This document shows positions 9,305-18,930 of a stretch of DNA of 64,000 nucleotides, piece after piece. The stretch is taken from contig JAFEGA010000029.1 in NCBI GenBank assembly GCA_018240285.1, positions 1 to 64,000 of the forward strand, given 5' to 3'. The stretch comes from Pseudomonadota bacterium (GTDB lineage: Bacteria > Pseudomonadota > Gammaproteobacteria > Burkholderiales > Nitrosomonadaceae). Position 1 is the first letter of the stretch; each line of letters begins with the position of its first letter. The notes beneath the pieces were generated by a model. The model saw only the letters and a list, made by a program, of their open reading frames with translations, did no database searches and was not told the origin of the DNA. Made by a program: the position numbers and the translations under genes.

Positions 9305-9388
9305 GGAAATGCTGATTAATTGACTGCACGAGCGAATCGCTTCGTTGCGCGGTACTTACGCCATCGCCTATCTTGTTGACATGCCTCG
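9303..9388. mobile_element. Solo IS5-family terminal fragment
   Basis: AAGGAAATGCTGATTAATTG and the following roughly 65 bp match, with scattered substitutions, the left end of the IS at 18931 onwards (both continue GACTGCACGAG, then TTCGTTGCGCG and TACTTAC). Similarity fades after about 9388. No transposase follows. It is an orphan IS end lying directly on the uvrB stop. Confidence 0.7.
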
Positions 9389-10129
9389 GTTTGAATCGTC
9401 CCGGTTTTTCCGGTGAATAACTGATTTGATTCTTCATCTCCTTCTCCTTCTCCTCTCAAATCATTTTATCTCCGTAAAAACCAGGACGATTCACCCCTAA
9501 TATCAAATAGCACTGCCTTAGTTATAACGAACGGTAGGAGCTATGGAATTGCACGAGAAGCTAAGGTATACCCATTGATTAAGGCAAACTGGGCGCAATT
9601 CCCGGTTCGTATTCTCTATGTGAAACACTGAGGTGAGGAAATATCGGATTCTTCACAGAGAAGTTAATTGGAATAAGAGAGGCGTATTTTTATAAAGGGC
9701 AGCATTATTCAATGCTCTTAACATTGCTTGGAATTCTTACATATAAAAGAATCACGGGATGTAGGAATTATTCTTAATACATTATTGGTGACATACTTAC
9801 AAAATATATTTATCCCTGTTCCGTAAATTGTTTTTTGATTCGATCTTCTTGGGATTTCCAATGGATTGTTTTAAGAAGTGAAGTTTTATGGGAATGATCG
9901 CTGTTTCAAATCGAAGAATATGTATAAGGAACAGAGTATGCCGCAGGATTCATATGGTTGATGTTATTACTCAATCTGACAAACGCATGCTGTGGTCTAT
10001 CGATACTGGAAAAATTGATCAATAGCTGCAATACAGGGCTATTTCACAATGATTCTTTGCTGCACAGAATTGTAGGGATTCGGGAGAAGGAAATTGGCTG
10101 TGACATCAATCAGTGAAAGGGAAATGAGC
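9389..10129. other. Intergenic region before a chemoreceptor gene
   Basis: About 740 bp, AT-rich, with no gene or RNA that I can support. The 3' end contains two Shine-Dalgarno-like sites (AGAAGG near 10086 and AAAGG near 10116), consistent with the receptor start below. I looked for a flagellar sigma-28 promoter and found no good match. Confidence 0.4.
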
Positions 10130-11869
10130 ATGTTTAGTAATATGAGAATCGGCACCAAATTAATTGGATCGTTCGCTGTATTGCTGGGTATAACGGCATT
10201 ACTAGGGGTTTTTTCTTTGTTTCAATTAAGAGACCTTAATAACGCAACGGTGGAGATTACTAGTAATTGGCTGCCTGCATCACGGTATGCGGCTGATTTG
10301 AACCTGAATACATCCGATCTGCGGATTGCAGAAATGCAACATGTACTTTCCACATCAGATCAGGATATGCAGCATTACGAGAAAATCATTGCAGGTCTTA
10401 TGGCGGCAATAGAAAAAAACAGTATCGAGTCGGCGAGACTGGTTGCTTCTCCTGAAGAACAGAAGATCTTCGATGAATTTTCCAAGCGTTGGAAAAATTA
10501 TTTAAATGATCACCGGCAGTTAATCACATTATCTCGCGCCAACAAAACGGAAGAAGCGCGTGCGTTTATGAATGGTATATCGCAAAAGAATTATGATGAG
10601 ATGTGTGAGTACTTGATCAAGTTATCCAATTTGAACGTGGAAGGAGGAATAACTGCCAGTGATAATGCAGATGAAACCTATGCCCTTTCTCAGACGATGA
10701 TCATTGCCATACTGGCGATCGCGATCACACTGGGTATGGTGATGGCAGTGCTGGTAACGCGTAATCTGTTGTCATTATTGGGTGGCGAGCCGAAATATGT
10801 CGCTGAAGTCATGGGAAAAATTTCGCACGGCGATTTGACCAGCCAAATTGAAATCAATACCAAATATCCAAATAGTATTGTGAATGAAATGAAACACATG
10901 CAGGACAATCTGGTTAAAATTGTCAGCGAAGTACGCGGTAGCACCGACACGATTAATACCGCTACTAGCGAAATCGCATCAGGGAATGCAGATTTAAGCC
11001 AACGCACTGAAGAACAAGCATCCAGCCTGGAAGAAACCGCTTCTTCGATGGAAGAATTGACCTCCACAGTAAGGCAGAATGCAGACAATGCCAATCAAGC
11101 CAATCAATTGGCAGCGGGTGCTTCCGAAGTTGCGGTTCGGGGCGGGGCGGTGGTTGGGGAAGTGGTGCAAACTATGAATGCAATCAGTGATAGTTCGAAG
11201 AAGATTGTCGACATCATCAGTGTCATTGACGGCATAGCATTCCAGACCAACATTCTGGCACTGAATGCTGCGGTGGAAGCGGCTCGTGCCGGGGAGCAAG
11301 GGCGCGGTTTCGCCGTAGTAGCGACCGAAGTGCGTACCCTGGCACAACGTTCAGCCTCGGCTGCCAAGGAGATCAAGGAACTGATCGGCGATTCGGTCGC
11401 CAAAGTTGAAAATGGCACACGCTTGGTCGACGAAGCAGGAGCGACGATGGATGAAATTGTCAAAGCGGTTAAGCGCGTGACCGACATTATGAGCGAGATT
11501 TCTGCTGCGTCCCAGGAACAAAGCTCCGGCATTGAACAAGTCAATCAAGCGGTGACGCAAATGGATGAAGCTACGCAACAAAATGCTGCCTTAGTCGAAG
11601 AAGCCGCTGCCGCAGCGGAATCAATGCAGGATCAAGTACGGGAACTGAGCCGTTCGGTTAGTATTTTCAAGCTATCAAACGGGGCTGGCGGCAACATCGC
11701 GGCAACACCGATGAAAAGAAGCAACCGTCCGCAAGCTATCAAGCTATCGAATCGCGATCCAGTAACGAAAAATGTAACCATAAAATCCAAACCAGCTTTA
11801 CCCGTAACATCGGAACAACCTCGTAAATTAGCAACTGGAGGCGGGGGAGGTGAGTGGGATGAGTTTTAA
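10130..11869 (+). CDS. Transmembrane methyl-accepting chemotaxis protein
   Basis: A 579-aa chemoreceptor from the ATG at 10130, chosen because AAGG lies nine bases upstream (a TTG at 10094 and an ATG at 10124 are alternatives). The layout is TM1 near residues 10-30, a periplasmic four-helix-bundle sensor to about 185, TM2 near 190-212, HAMP, then the cytoplasmic signalling hairpin with [19 protein letters not shown] at the tip that binds CheW and CheA. The tail ends EWDEF, which fits the xWxxF pentapeptide that tethers CheR and CheB. The ligand is unknown. It is monocistronic, with its own terminator. Confidence 0.92.
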   Translation: MFSNMRIGTKLIGSFAVLLGITALLGVFSLFQLRDLNNATVEITSNWLPASRYAADLNLNTSDLRIAEMQHVLSTSDQDMQHYEKIIAGLMAAIEKNSIESARLVASPEEQKIFDEFSKRWKNYLNDHRQLITLSRANKTEEARAFMNGISQKNYDEMCEYLIKLSNLNVEGGITASDNADETYALSQTMIIAILAIAITLGMVMAVLVTRNLLSLLGGEPKYVAEVMGKISHGDLTSQIEINTKYPNSIVNEMKHMQDNLVKIVSEVRGSTDTINTATSEIASGNADLSQRTEEQASSLEETASSMEELTSTVRQNADNANQANQLAAGASEVAVRGGAVVGEVVQTMNAISDSSKKIVDIISVIDGIAFQTNILALNAAVEAARAGEQGRGFAVVATEVRTLAQRSASAAKEIKELIGDSVAKVENGTRLVDEAGATMDEIVKAVKRVTDIMSEISAASQEQSSGIEQVNQAVTQMDEATQQNAALVEEAAAAAESMQDQVRELSRSVSIFKLSNGAGGNIAATPMKRSNRPQAIKLSNRDPVTKNVTIKSKPALPVTSEQPRKLATGGGGGEWDEF

Positions 11870-11887
11870 GTTTTACTGAATTGAAAT

Positions 11888-11924
11888 AAAGCGCTGCTCG
11901 AGAAATCAGGCAGTGCTTTTTTTA
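11888..11924 (+). terminator. Rho-independent terminator of the chemoreceptor gene
   Basis: AAAGCGCTGC (11888-11897) pairs with GCAGTGCTTT (11910-11919, one G-U), followed by a seven-T run. Confidence 0.85.
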
Positions 11925-11959
11925 TATGCAGGAGTCCGAACTTAAGTCTTTTGAATTTT

Positions 11960-12237
11960 TTGGTGATTGAGGACGGAGGGGGTATAAATAATTTTGTGTA
12001 AACGGTCATTTCAAAGCGCTAGTTGAGCGTGCCTTGCAAGCTGAAATGATTTCGCATTCTAACCGAAAGCGACATCCCTGCCGACCTGCTGGATCTGCAT
12101 CTCCACCATACTGAAAGCCTGATTTTGCAACTGCAATCTACGCTAAATACCATGATAAATGTATCAAGCTTGGGTTTGATCGATCAGAAAATCACTATGC
12201 GCTTCTTGAGTCTCTTGCGCTGTAACTTAAGATCAGA
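11960..12237. mobile_element. Possible IS256-family remnant
   Basis: A start GGGGTATAAATAATTTTGTG resembles the outer ends of IS256-type elements, and about 60 bp later the plus strand reads VERALQAEM, similar to the N-terminal region of Mutator-type transposases. The rest is out of frame and short. I see nothing else in this 280-bp stretch. Confidence 0.35.
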
Positions 12238-12942
12238 TTACCACGGCACAATCTGCCCATCGAATGCGTAAAATTTCCCGGAATCTTGCAGTGTGAGGTT
12301 GCCGATCACTCGGCGCATGCCGGTGACGCTTTGTTCGGCGGTGATCAATGCGCCGGGACCGCCCATGTCGGTTTTAACCCAGCCGGGGTGCAGTACCACG
12401 GCGATGATTTTTTGCGGGCTTAAATCGATCGACAGACTTTTCACGACAATGTTGACGCCCGCTTTGCTGGAGCGGTAAATGTAGCTGCCGCCGCCACGGT
12501 TGTCGGTGACACTGCCCATTTTGCTAGTGATCGTGACGATGGTTTTGCGTTCGCTGCGGGATAATTGCCGGATGAATGCTTCAGACATTCTCAGCGGTGC
12601 CATGGTGTTGACTGCAAAGGCGTGCTGCCAGGCCGCATAATCGGTTTTGCCAAAGGCATCACCGCGATCCGGCGGATAGACACCGGCATTGTTGATCAGC
12701 AAGTCGATCGGCTGATTAATCAGTGTTTGCGACAATTGCTCGATTTGCTGATGATCGGTGACATCCAGTGCATGTACCTGTACCTGAATCCGGCCAGGGA
12801 ATTGGTTAGCCAAATAATTGAGCTTATCCGCTGCCGCCGGTTTGCGGCAGCAGGCGAAAACGTGCCAGCCTTCTGCGGCATATTGCCGCACAAATTCCAG
12901 TCCGATACCCCGGTTCGCACCGGTAATTAACATTGTTTTCAT
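12238..12942 (-). CDS. Short-chain dehydrogenase/reductase (C-factor-like)
   Basis: A 234-aa classical SDR. It has the NAD(P)-binding TGANRGIGLEF at residues 7-17, LLINNAGVY, an active-site serine in TITSKMGSV, and the catalytic YIYRSSKAG (YxxxK). The PGWVKTDMGG segment is typical of the CsgA/C-factor SDR branch. It would carry out an NAD(P)H-dependent carbonyl/alcohol oxidoreduction of unknown substrate in the cytoplasm. It is a single gene with no evident operon partners. Confidence 0.85.
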   Translation of the reverse strand: MKTMLITGANRGIGLEFVRQYAAEGWHVFACCRKPAAADKLNYLANQFPGRIQVQVHALDVTDHQQIEQLSQTLINQPIDLLINNAGVYPPDRGDAFGKTDYAAWQHAFAVNTMAPLRMSEAFIRQLSRSERKTIVTITSKMGSVTDNRGGGSYIYRSSKAGVNIVVKSLSIDLSPQKIIAVVLHPGWVKTDMGGPGALITAEQSVTGMRRVIGNLTLQDSGKFYAFDGQIVPW

Positions 12943-13246
12943 TTTTTTTGCTCACTGATTGGTTGAGGGAAGCCGGGCGCCGGAATGCACGGATTGAACT
13001 TGACAGAATCCATGTGAATCATGATTTTATCAGCTGCCAGGCGATGTTAAGTAGATTTCAATCCATGACAATGCTTTTCCGGATTATAAATAAAAAGTGA
13101 TCGATCACGTGAATAACATTATGCTATGTGGGTGATTATTAAGACTACATATCCTCTTGACGAAGGTAATATGTCTGACTACTATAAAGAAAGCAGCATG
13201 GATTATTGCTGTTTTTGTCTTTCTTTAACTATTTTAAGGGCTTATT
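12943..13246. promoter_or_regulatory. Upstream region of cytochrome P460 with a perfect palindrome
   Basis: A 304-bp region shared by divergent SDR and P460 genes. GTGATCGATCAC at 13097-13108 is a perfect 12-bp palindrome about 140 bp before the P460 start; its half sites resemble CRP/FNR-type GTGAT but the spacer is only two bases, so it is not a canonical FNR box. A candidate operator. Confidence 0.45.
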
Positions 13247-13843
13247 ATGTTACAGTTTAAAAAGACGTTATTTGCTGGTATTGCACCGGTATTGGTATCC
13301 CTAGCACTGGCAAACCCAGTAATCGCTTCCGATGGGCATCATCACGCACACGGAAAAAATCATAATTTTGCTGCCTTTAACAACGATAATGTATTGCTGA
13401 CACCAAGAGGTTATCGCGAATGGGTTTTTGTCGGTGCGCCCGTTACCCCTAACGAATTGAATGACGGCAAAGCTGCATTCCCAGAATTTCACAATGTATA
13501 CATCGATCCAACCAGCTGGAATCACTGGAAAAAAACCGGTGAATTCCGCGATGGCACCATTATCGTCAAAGAATTGGTCAGCGTAGGATCAAAATCAGCG
13601 CCTAGCGGAAATGGCTATTTCGCGGGAGAATTTAATGGAATCGCCGCCATGGTGAAGGATTCCAAGCGCTTTGCGAACAGACCGGGTAACTGGGCATTCT
13701 TCGGTTTTGCATCGTACGAAGCCAAAGAAGGTGCAATACAAGCTGACGAAGCTTGCGCAGCTTGCCATAAAGACAATGCCGCGCAAGACATGGTATTTAC
13801 CCAATACTATCCCGTATTACGCGCAGCTAAGCCTAAGAAGTAA
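13247..13843 (+). CDS. Cytochrome P460
   Basis: A 198-aa periplasmic c-type cytochrome of ammonia oxidisers that oxidises hydroxylamine (products N2O or nitrite depending on conditions). A signal peptide (about 1-27, ending ANPVIAS) precedes the mature domain. The segment ELNDGKAAFPEF, then HWKKTGEFRDGTI, contains the lysine that in the family cross-links to the heme; the heme c site is CAACH near residue 170. The tail QDMVFTQYYPVLRAA matches the family. Upstream lies a perfect palindrome and downstream a strong terminator, so it is a single-gene unit. This is the best taxonomic marker in the window. Confidence 0.93.
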   Translation: MLQFKKTLFAGIAPVLVSLALANPVIASDGHHHAHGKNHNFAAFNNDNVLLTPRGYREWVFVGAPVTPNELNDGKAAFPEFHNVYIDPTSWNHWKKTGEFRDGTIIVKELVSVGSKSAPSGNGYFAGEFNGIAAMVKDSKRFANRPGNWAFFGFASYEAKEGAIQADEACAACHKDNAAQDMVFTQYYPVLRAAKPKK

Positions 13844-13882
13844 TTAGGCGGATGGCTTGTGAGCCATCATTAGTTTTGAAAT

Positions 13883-13928
13883 AAGGCAATTTGATCCGTG
13901 TTTTGAACACCGAGCAAATTGCCTTTTT
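13883..13928 (+). terminator. Rho-independent terminator of cytochrome P460
   Basis: AAGGCAATTTG (13883-13893) pairs perfectly with CAAATTGCCTT (13915-13925) and runs into five T's. It lies between convergent genes and also suits gloB on the other strand. Confidence 0.85.
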
Positions 13929-13956
13929 AGTTGCTGTCAGCCGATTCAGCAAATTC

Positions 13957-14730
13957 TCAGAAATTATTTTTCCACTCCCGTAGTATCGAGAAAACACTCG
14001 ATGGATCAGACAGCGGCATGATGGCATGCTGTTGCGCACTATTGATAAGCGCTGGCTGATCGCAGCGGAGAAAAGGATTTACTGCCTTTTCGAGAGACAG
14101 TAGGGTCGGGAGCGTCGGGATATTGTGCTGGCGCAATTGTTGGGTGGCAATTTCCAGCCCAATCAATTTGCGATTCTCCGGATCGACCCTTCTGGCAAAG
14201 TTTATGTTGCCAAGCGTATATTCGTGTGTGCAGTAAATGCGCGTCTCGCCTGGTAATTGACAAAGTTTCTGTAATGACTGATACATTTGCGCCGCATCGC
14301 CTTCAAAAATCCGTCCGCAGCCGCAAGAAAAAAGAGTATCACCGCAAAATACCATCGCAAACGGCTTGGATCCGTAATAGGCGATATGTCCGCGGGTATG
14401 ACCGGGAATATCCATTACTGAAAGATCGAGTGCGATTTCTTTCAATTGGATTGAGTCATCTTCCCGCAGTAAATGAGTAACTCCAGCGATTGATTCATTG
14501 CAGGGACCATATACCGGAACATTGAATGATTGCGTCAATTCTGTTATGCCCCCGGTATGGTCGCTATGGTGATGGGTGATCAGAATTGCGCAGAGTTGCA
14601 GTTTTTCCGTCTGCAGATAATCTATTACCGGAGATGCGACGCCCGGGTCGACTACGGCGGCATGATCCTGGTTATGAATTACCCAGATATAATTGTCCCG
14701 GAAGGCGGGAACAGGGTGTATATTCAGCAT
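13957..14730 (-). CDS. gloB: Hydroxyacylglutathione hydrolase (glyoxalase II)
   Basis: A 257-aa metallo-beta-lactamase-fold enzyme that hydrolyses S-D-lactoylglutathione in methylglyoxal detoxification. Metal ligands are seen in THHHSDHTGG (about 52-61), GHTRGHIAYY, FCGDTLFSCGCGR and CTHEYTLGN. The length is normal. It is divergent from the methyltransferase-rnhA-dnaQ set, a neighbourhood conserved in betaproteobacteria. Confidence 0.93.
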   Translation of the reverse strand: MLNIHPVPAFRDNYIWVIHNQDHAAVVDPGVASPVIDYLQTEKLQLCAILITHHHSDHTGGITELTQSFNVPVYGPCNESIAGVTHLLREDDSIQLKEIALDLSVMDIPGHTRGHIAYYGSKPFAMVFCGDTLFSCGCGRIFEGDAAQMYQSLQKLCQLPGETRIYCTHEYTLGNINFARRVDPENRKLIGLEIATQQLRQHNIPTLPTLLSLEKAVNPFLRCDQPALINSAQQHAIMPLSDPSSVFSILREWKNNF

Positions 14731-14806
14731 GATATTTCCATGTTTTAAGAATTGTAATATTGCCGTTTTATGATCGGATTAACTGAATGCAAGTAAGCGA
14801 TTAAAA

Positions 14807-15577
14807 ATGATTGCGCAAAATGCTCAACGATGGTTTGAATCTTCCCTTGGTCAATATCTGATTGATCATGAACAGCGTTATTTCGATTGCGTTGTGGCGG
14901 ATATTTTTGGCTACAATGCGGTGCAGATTGGGTGGCCGCAATTTAATTTTCTGCGTCTGAACAGAATGCCTTTTCAATTTTCCATCGGACTTGAAGATCG
15001 TGCATCGTTACGTGCTGCAGCTAGTTTTCTGCCGATCCAAAGCAGCAGTATAGATCTTGTAATTCTGCCCCATACTTTAGAGTTTAATACCAATCCACAT
15101 CAAATTTTACGTGAAGTTCATCGAATCTTGATACCGGAAGGACATATCGTGATATCCGGTTTTAATCCATTCAGTTTGTGGGGAGTCCGGCATTATTTGA
15201 AATCGACGCGGCATGAATTTCCCTGGAATGGCCATTTCATGACACTATCGCGCCTTAAAGACTGGTTAAAACTGCTGGATTTCGAAATGGCCGGCGGCCG
15301 GTTATGTTGTTATGTACCGCCATTTAAACAAGCGCGATGGCGTCAGCGCTTTAGTTTTATGGAAGCGGCGGGGGATCGCTGGTGGCCGATTTCAGGAGGA
15401 GTGTATTTCTTACACGCGATTAAGCATATGCATGGCATGAGAATTATCAAACCGGATTGGAAAAATTGCCCGGACACCGAAAAGAAAATAGTATCCGTCA
15501 CGCAAAGAATCAACGAGGCCTCGATCGAAGAGCATTCGTCAAAGCGTCATCCGATGACTGATCTAAGCGAACGATGA
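14807..15577 (+). CDS. SAM-dependent methyltransferase of the gloB-rnhA neighbourhood
   Basis: A 256-aa class I methyltransferase with a poorly conserved motif I but a clear post-core: [17 protein letters not shown], then [20 protein letters not shown], as in the Methyltransf_11 family. This gene is commonly found between gloB and rnhA in betaproteobacteria; its substrate is not known to me. The stop overlaps the rnhA start (ATGA), implying translational coupling. No clear Shine-Dalgarno precedes the ATG. Confidence 0.75.
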   Translation: MIAQNAQRWFESSLGQYLIDHEQRYFDCVVADIFGYNAVQIGWPQFNFLRLNRMPFQFSIGLEDRASLRAAASFLPIQSSSIDLVILPHTLEFNTNPHQILREVHRILIPEGHIVISGFNPFSLWGVRHYLKSTRHEFPWNGHFMTLSRLKDWLKLLDFEMAGGRLCCYVPPFKQARWRQRFSFMEAAGDRWWPISGGVYFLHAIKHMHGMRIIKPDWKNCPDTEKKIVSVTQRINEASIEEHSSKRHPMTDLSER

Positions 15578-16053
15578 ATACCGCCCCCTGCAAAGTTGTT
15601 GAAATTTACACGGACGGCGCATGCAAAGGAAATCCAGGGATTGGTGGATGGGGCGCCGTACTAAAATATGCCGGGCAGGAGCGTGAGATTTTCGGCGGAG
15701 AAAAACTGACGACCAATAATCGCATGGAGCTGCTAGCCGCGATACGTGCGCTGGAGTCTTTAAAACGCCCATGCAAAGTGCATTTATATACCGATTCGCA
15801 ATACGTTCAGAAAGGCATTAGCGAGTGGCTGGCCGCATGGAAGCTGCGCAATTGGCGCACTTCGGATAAAAAACCGGTGAAAAATGAAGATTTATGGAAA
15901 ATGCTCGACCAATTAACGCAACATCATGAAATTGAGTGGTGCTGGGTGCGAGGACACGCGGGTCATACCGATAATGAACGCGCCGACCAACTGGCTAACC
16001 GCGGTGTTGAAATGATGATTTCCGAAGAACAGCAGCAAGCCCAGAGGATCTGA
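15574..16053 (+). CDS. rnhA: Ribonuclease HI
   Basis: A 159-aa endonuclease that degrades RNA in RNA:DNA hybrids. The four carboxylate sites are visible: [26 protein letters not shown] and [11 protein letters not shown]. It overlaps the methyltransferase by 4 nt and dnaQ follows one base after the stop, forming a tight operon. Confidence 0.95.
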   Translation: MNTAPCKVVEIYTDGACKGNPGIGGWGAVLKYAGQEREIFGGEKLTTNNRMELLAAIRALESLKRPCKVHLYTDSQYVQKGISEWLAAWKLRNWRTSDKKPVKNEDLWKMLDQLTQHHEIEWCWVRGHAGHTDNERADQLANRGVEMMISEEQQQAQRI

Positions 16054-16054
16054 C

Positions 16055-16753
16055 ATGCGTCAAATTGTGCTGGATACCGAAACAACCGGTTTGGAGCATA
16101 AGCTGGGCCACCGCATCGTCGAGTTAGCAGCGGTCGAGCTATGCAATCGGCAACTTACCGGTAATCATTTTCATTACTATCTCAATCCCGATCGCGAGAG
16201 CGATGAAGGGGCATTGCAAGTGCATGGACTAACGACTGAGTTTCTTCGGGATAAACCCAGATTTCATGAAATTTCCAGGGAATTTCTGGATTTTATCAAT
16301 GATGCCGAACTTATCATTCATAATGCCCCGTTTGATGTTGGATTTCTCAATCATGAATTGAGTTTGCTCAAACTAAAAACACTAGACAACTATTGTGTTT
16401 CGATAACGGATACCTTGAAACTGGCGAAGGAATTCCATCCGGGCAAGCGGAATAACCTCGACGCGTTATGCGAGCGTTACAACATCGACAATTCGAAGCG
16501 CACGCTACATGGCGCATTACTGGATGCCGAGCTATTAGCCGAAGTTTATCTTGCCATGACACGTGGGCAAGAAAGCTTATTGATTGAATTGGAATACGCT
16601 GAACCCATTCAACAGGCGATAGCAAACATCGATAGCCGAGATTTAAAAATCATCAAAGCAACCGATGAAGAATTCACTCAGCATCTAACTGTGCTAGAAA
16701 ATATTGCGCGCGAAAGTAATAATCGATGCTTGTGGCAGCGATTTGAAAATTAG
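16055..16753 (+). CDS. dnaQ: DNA polymerase III epsilon subunit (3'-5' proofreading exonuclease)
   Basis: A 232-aa DEDDh exonuclease with ExoI VLDTETTGLE (about 5-14), ExoII HNAPFDVGFLNHEL and ExoIII LHGALLDAELLAEVY. It proofreads for the replicative polymerase alpha subunit. It is last in the methyltransferase-rnhA-dnaQ operon and is followed by a stem-loop shared with cheZ. Confidence 0.94.
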   Translation: MRQIVLDTETTGLEHKLGHRIVELAAVELCNRQLTGNHFHYYLNPDRESDEGALQVHGLTTEFLRDKPRFHEISREFLDFINDAELIIHNAPFDVGFLNHELSLLKLKTLDNYCVSITDTLKLAKEFHPGKRNNLDALCERYNIDNSKRTLHGALLDAELLAEVYLAMTRGQESLLIELEYAEPIQQAIANIDSRDLKIIKATDEEFTQHLTVLENIARESNNRCLWQRFEN

Positions 16754-16844
16754 TATCGATAAGAATATCGACTCTTCCGGAATCAGAAACTAATTGACGA
16801 TTTAAGTTGGAGTCAGGTTTTTTTACAGCAGTACACAAAAGTAA

Positions 16845-16883
16845 TGCTAGAGCTTCGCCACTAATGGCAGGAAAGCTCTAGCA
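16845..16883. terminator. Stem-loop between convergent dnaQ and cheZ
   Basis: TGCTAGAGCTT (16845-16855) pairs with AAGCTCTAGCA (16873-16883); the loop contains a smaller GCC/GGC pair. Short T runs are lacking, but the position between convergent genes fits a bidirectional terminator. Confidence 0.6.
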
Positions 16884-16936
16884 AGATTGATAATTCCCGG
16901 AACAAAGCTGTTTTGGGAGTACACAGAATTTTTCAC

Positions 16937-17698
16937 TTAAAACCCAAGACTGGCAAGTAAGTCATCGACTTGATCTTGGTTGCATACTACGTCATTACGC
17001 TTTTCAGGATTAGTAATGGGACCATTCATGAGTCCTTCATCTGCTGCGGCATTTTTCTTGGTTGGAACATTGGCAAGTAGTAGATCTATCAGATCTCTTT
17101 CCAAACCTTGAACCATGTGGGTGATTTTCTTGATAACTTGACCGGTGAGATCTTGGAAGTCCTGAGCCATCATGATTTCCATGAGCTGTGCATTAGTTGC
17201 ACTAGTTTGCTCTGGAACTTTATCCAGGTACTGAAGTGTGTCGATCAATAATATTTTGAATTTTTCTGTATCTGGATTGGTTTGATGGATCTCAAATGCT
17301 TGTTTCCACTGCTCTGATAAATGAACGGCATCGGCCGAGAGCTTATCTTGAATCGGCATAGCAATTTCAGTTGCATTGAGCGTACGCTCAGCAGCTTGCT
17401 CAGTTTTGGTTGCTACATATGACAATTTATCTTGAGCCTCGGGTACTTCGGCTGCAATTGCTTCAAGCCTTTTATCGTATCCGAGTTCGCGCAAACTGTC
17501 GTGTAAATTCCTGGTTAATTGACCAATTTGATCAATAACTTTTTTATCTGCTGTCATTAATTCATTGGATTCGTCGGGGGTTCGGGTTTCTTCTGCTGGT
17601 GACTCATCAGCTAATTTAATAGATTTTTTAGATTTATTGCTGCTTATTTCTTCAGAAATATCTTCAGCTTTTACTTTCATAAGACTTTTTGTATTCAT
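16937..17698 (-). CDS. cheZ: Chemotaxis protein phosphatase CheZ
   Basis: A 253-aa protein that dephosphorylates CheY-P. The core has the catalytic-region motif AQDFQDLTGQVIKKI (about 180-194), and the extreme C terminus QDQVDDLLASLGF is the CheY-binding peptide of the family. The N-terminal 55 residues are charged, low complexity and longer than in E. coli CheZ (214 aa). It lies 31 bp downstream of cheY in the same operon. Confidence 0.93.
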   Translation of the reverse strand: MNTKSLMKVKAEDISEEISSNKSKKSIKLADESPAEETRTPDESNELMTADKKVIDQIGQLTRNLHDSLRELGYDKRLEAIAAEVPEAQDKLSYVATKTEQAAERTLNATEIAMPIQDKLSADAVHLSEQWKQAFEIHQTNPDTEKFKILLIDTLQYLDKVPEQTSATNAQLMEIMMAQDFQDLTGQVIKKITHMVQGLERDLIDLLLANVPTKKNAAADEGLMNGPITNPEKRNDVVCNQDQVDDLLASLGF

Positions 17699-17729
17699 TT
17701 TGAACTCATCGGTTTATTATGAAAAGAAA

Positions 17730-18137
17730 CTATGCTTTTACGGCTATTTTGGCTTCCATGTTTTGGAAGATTTTATTTAGCTTTTCTTCCAATACAGCAG
17801 CAGTAAACGGTTTAACGATATAACCGCTTGCTCCGGCTTGAGCTGCAGCAACAATATTTTCTTTTTTAGCTTCAGCTGTAACCATAAGCACAGGAATATT
17901 TTTTAGTGCTTCGTTGGCACGTACATTCTGAAGCATGGTTAATCCATCCATATTCGGCATATTCCAATCGGATACAATGAAATCGAAATTACCGTCTTGC
18001 AGCTTGCGTAAAGCTACAGCGCCATCTTCAGCCTCATCGACATTAACAAATCCTAGTTCTTTCAAAAGGTTGCGAACGATTCTACGCATGGTAGAAAAAT
18101 CATCCACTACTAAGAATTTTAAATTTTTGTCAGGCAT
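17730..18137 (-). CDS. cheY: Chemotaxis response regulator CheY
   Basis: A 135-aa single-domain receiver. It shows [16 protein letters not shown] with the acidic pair, the phospho-acceptor aspartate in [11 protein letters not shown], threonine in MVTAEA, and the conserved lysine in IVKPFT. CheY-P binds the FliM switch. The start at 18137 is set by GGAGAAAAGA; the longer frame to 18170 lacks a ribosome site. Cotranscribed with cheZ. Confidence 0.95.
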   Translation of the reverse strand: MPDKNLKFLVVDDFSTMRRIVRNLLKELGFVNVDEAEDGAVALRKLQDGNFDFIVSDWNMPNMDGLTMLQNVRANEALKNIPVLMVTAEAKKENIVAAAQAGASGYIVKPFTAAVLEEKLNKIFQNMEAKIAVKA

Positions 18138-18374
18138 TCTTTTCTCCGTAAATAACAATGTTTTATACACTACCAGATTGTTTTCTTCTCAATCAGTTAT
18201 CAGCCGTTGCTCGCATAATTCTCACTCTGCCGCTGTTTTTACGACAGTCAGTCATGAAAGTTTAGAATAATCTGAAAAATTCTTCGAATAAGATGTTGAA
18301 TGTGAGAGCAGATGAGGAAGGACTATTATTTCGAAACAATAAGAAAAGAAAAAATAAAACGGAAAACATTACTA

Positions 18375-18927
18375 GGGTCTGTTGACGTTTTGAGATAAGT
18401 ATTTCATAGAAAGAGGAAAACTCGTAATATTGAGGTTCCTATACCACCAACAAAACGAGTTTGTGATGCCCCGATTGATGCTCAGTGATGAGCTCTGATC
18501 GAAGCTGGAGAAGATTCTACTTTAAGAGACGATGATTTATAACAAGCGCAATCTGCGCATGACAGTAGAAGGTATGCTGTATCGAATGCGGGTTGATTGC
18601 CCGTAGCGAAACTTGCCTGAGGCATTTGGAAGCTGGAATTCCATATGCAAAAGATTCAATGCGTGTTCATTAAGCAGCAAATGGCTAAGGGTTTTCAAGG
18701 CGTTGTCTATTGATCCGGATTGTGAATGGGAATTTATTGATGGCAGTTATGTTAAACCAGCCGAGTTTGAAATCACCAGTGGAGAAGTCAATGATTGTTC
18801 TATGGTACCTGATTTGATTGCTAAACTACCTGACGCGAAAGCGATTGTTGCGGAAGAGAAATTTTGAAAATATGGTAGCCATGGTGTGTAGATATCTGTG
18901 GCTTCCCTTATGAAATGTCAACAGCCC
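18375..18927 (+). mobile_element. Internally deleted IS5-family element with terminal repeats and CTA duplication
   Basis: The outer ends match as inverted repeats: GGGTCTGTTGACGTTT on the left and, reversed, GGGCTGTTGACATTTC on the right. CTA flanks both sides (18372-18374 and 18928-18930), a likely target duplication. Inside, plus-strand pieces read PEAFGSWNSICKRFNA, then WLRVFKALSIDPDCEWEFIDGSY, then FEITSGEVNDCSMVPDLIAK, i.e. an IS5/IS427-type transposase with several stops and a large in-frame loss after IDGSYVK. At 553 bp it is non-autonomous. Confidence 0.8.
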
Positions 18928-18930
18928 CTA

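Noticed and set aside
11960..12237. A confident IS256 element
   Set aside because: Only one end-like motif and one short transposase-like match are visible, so it is kept at low confidence.
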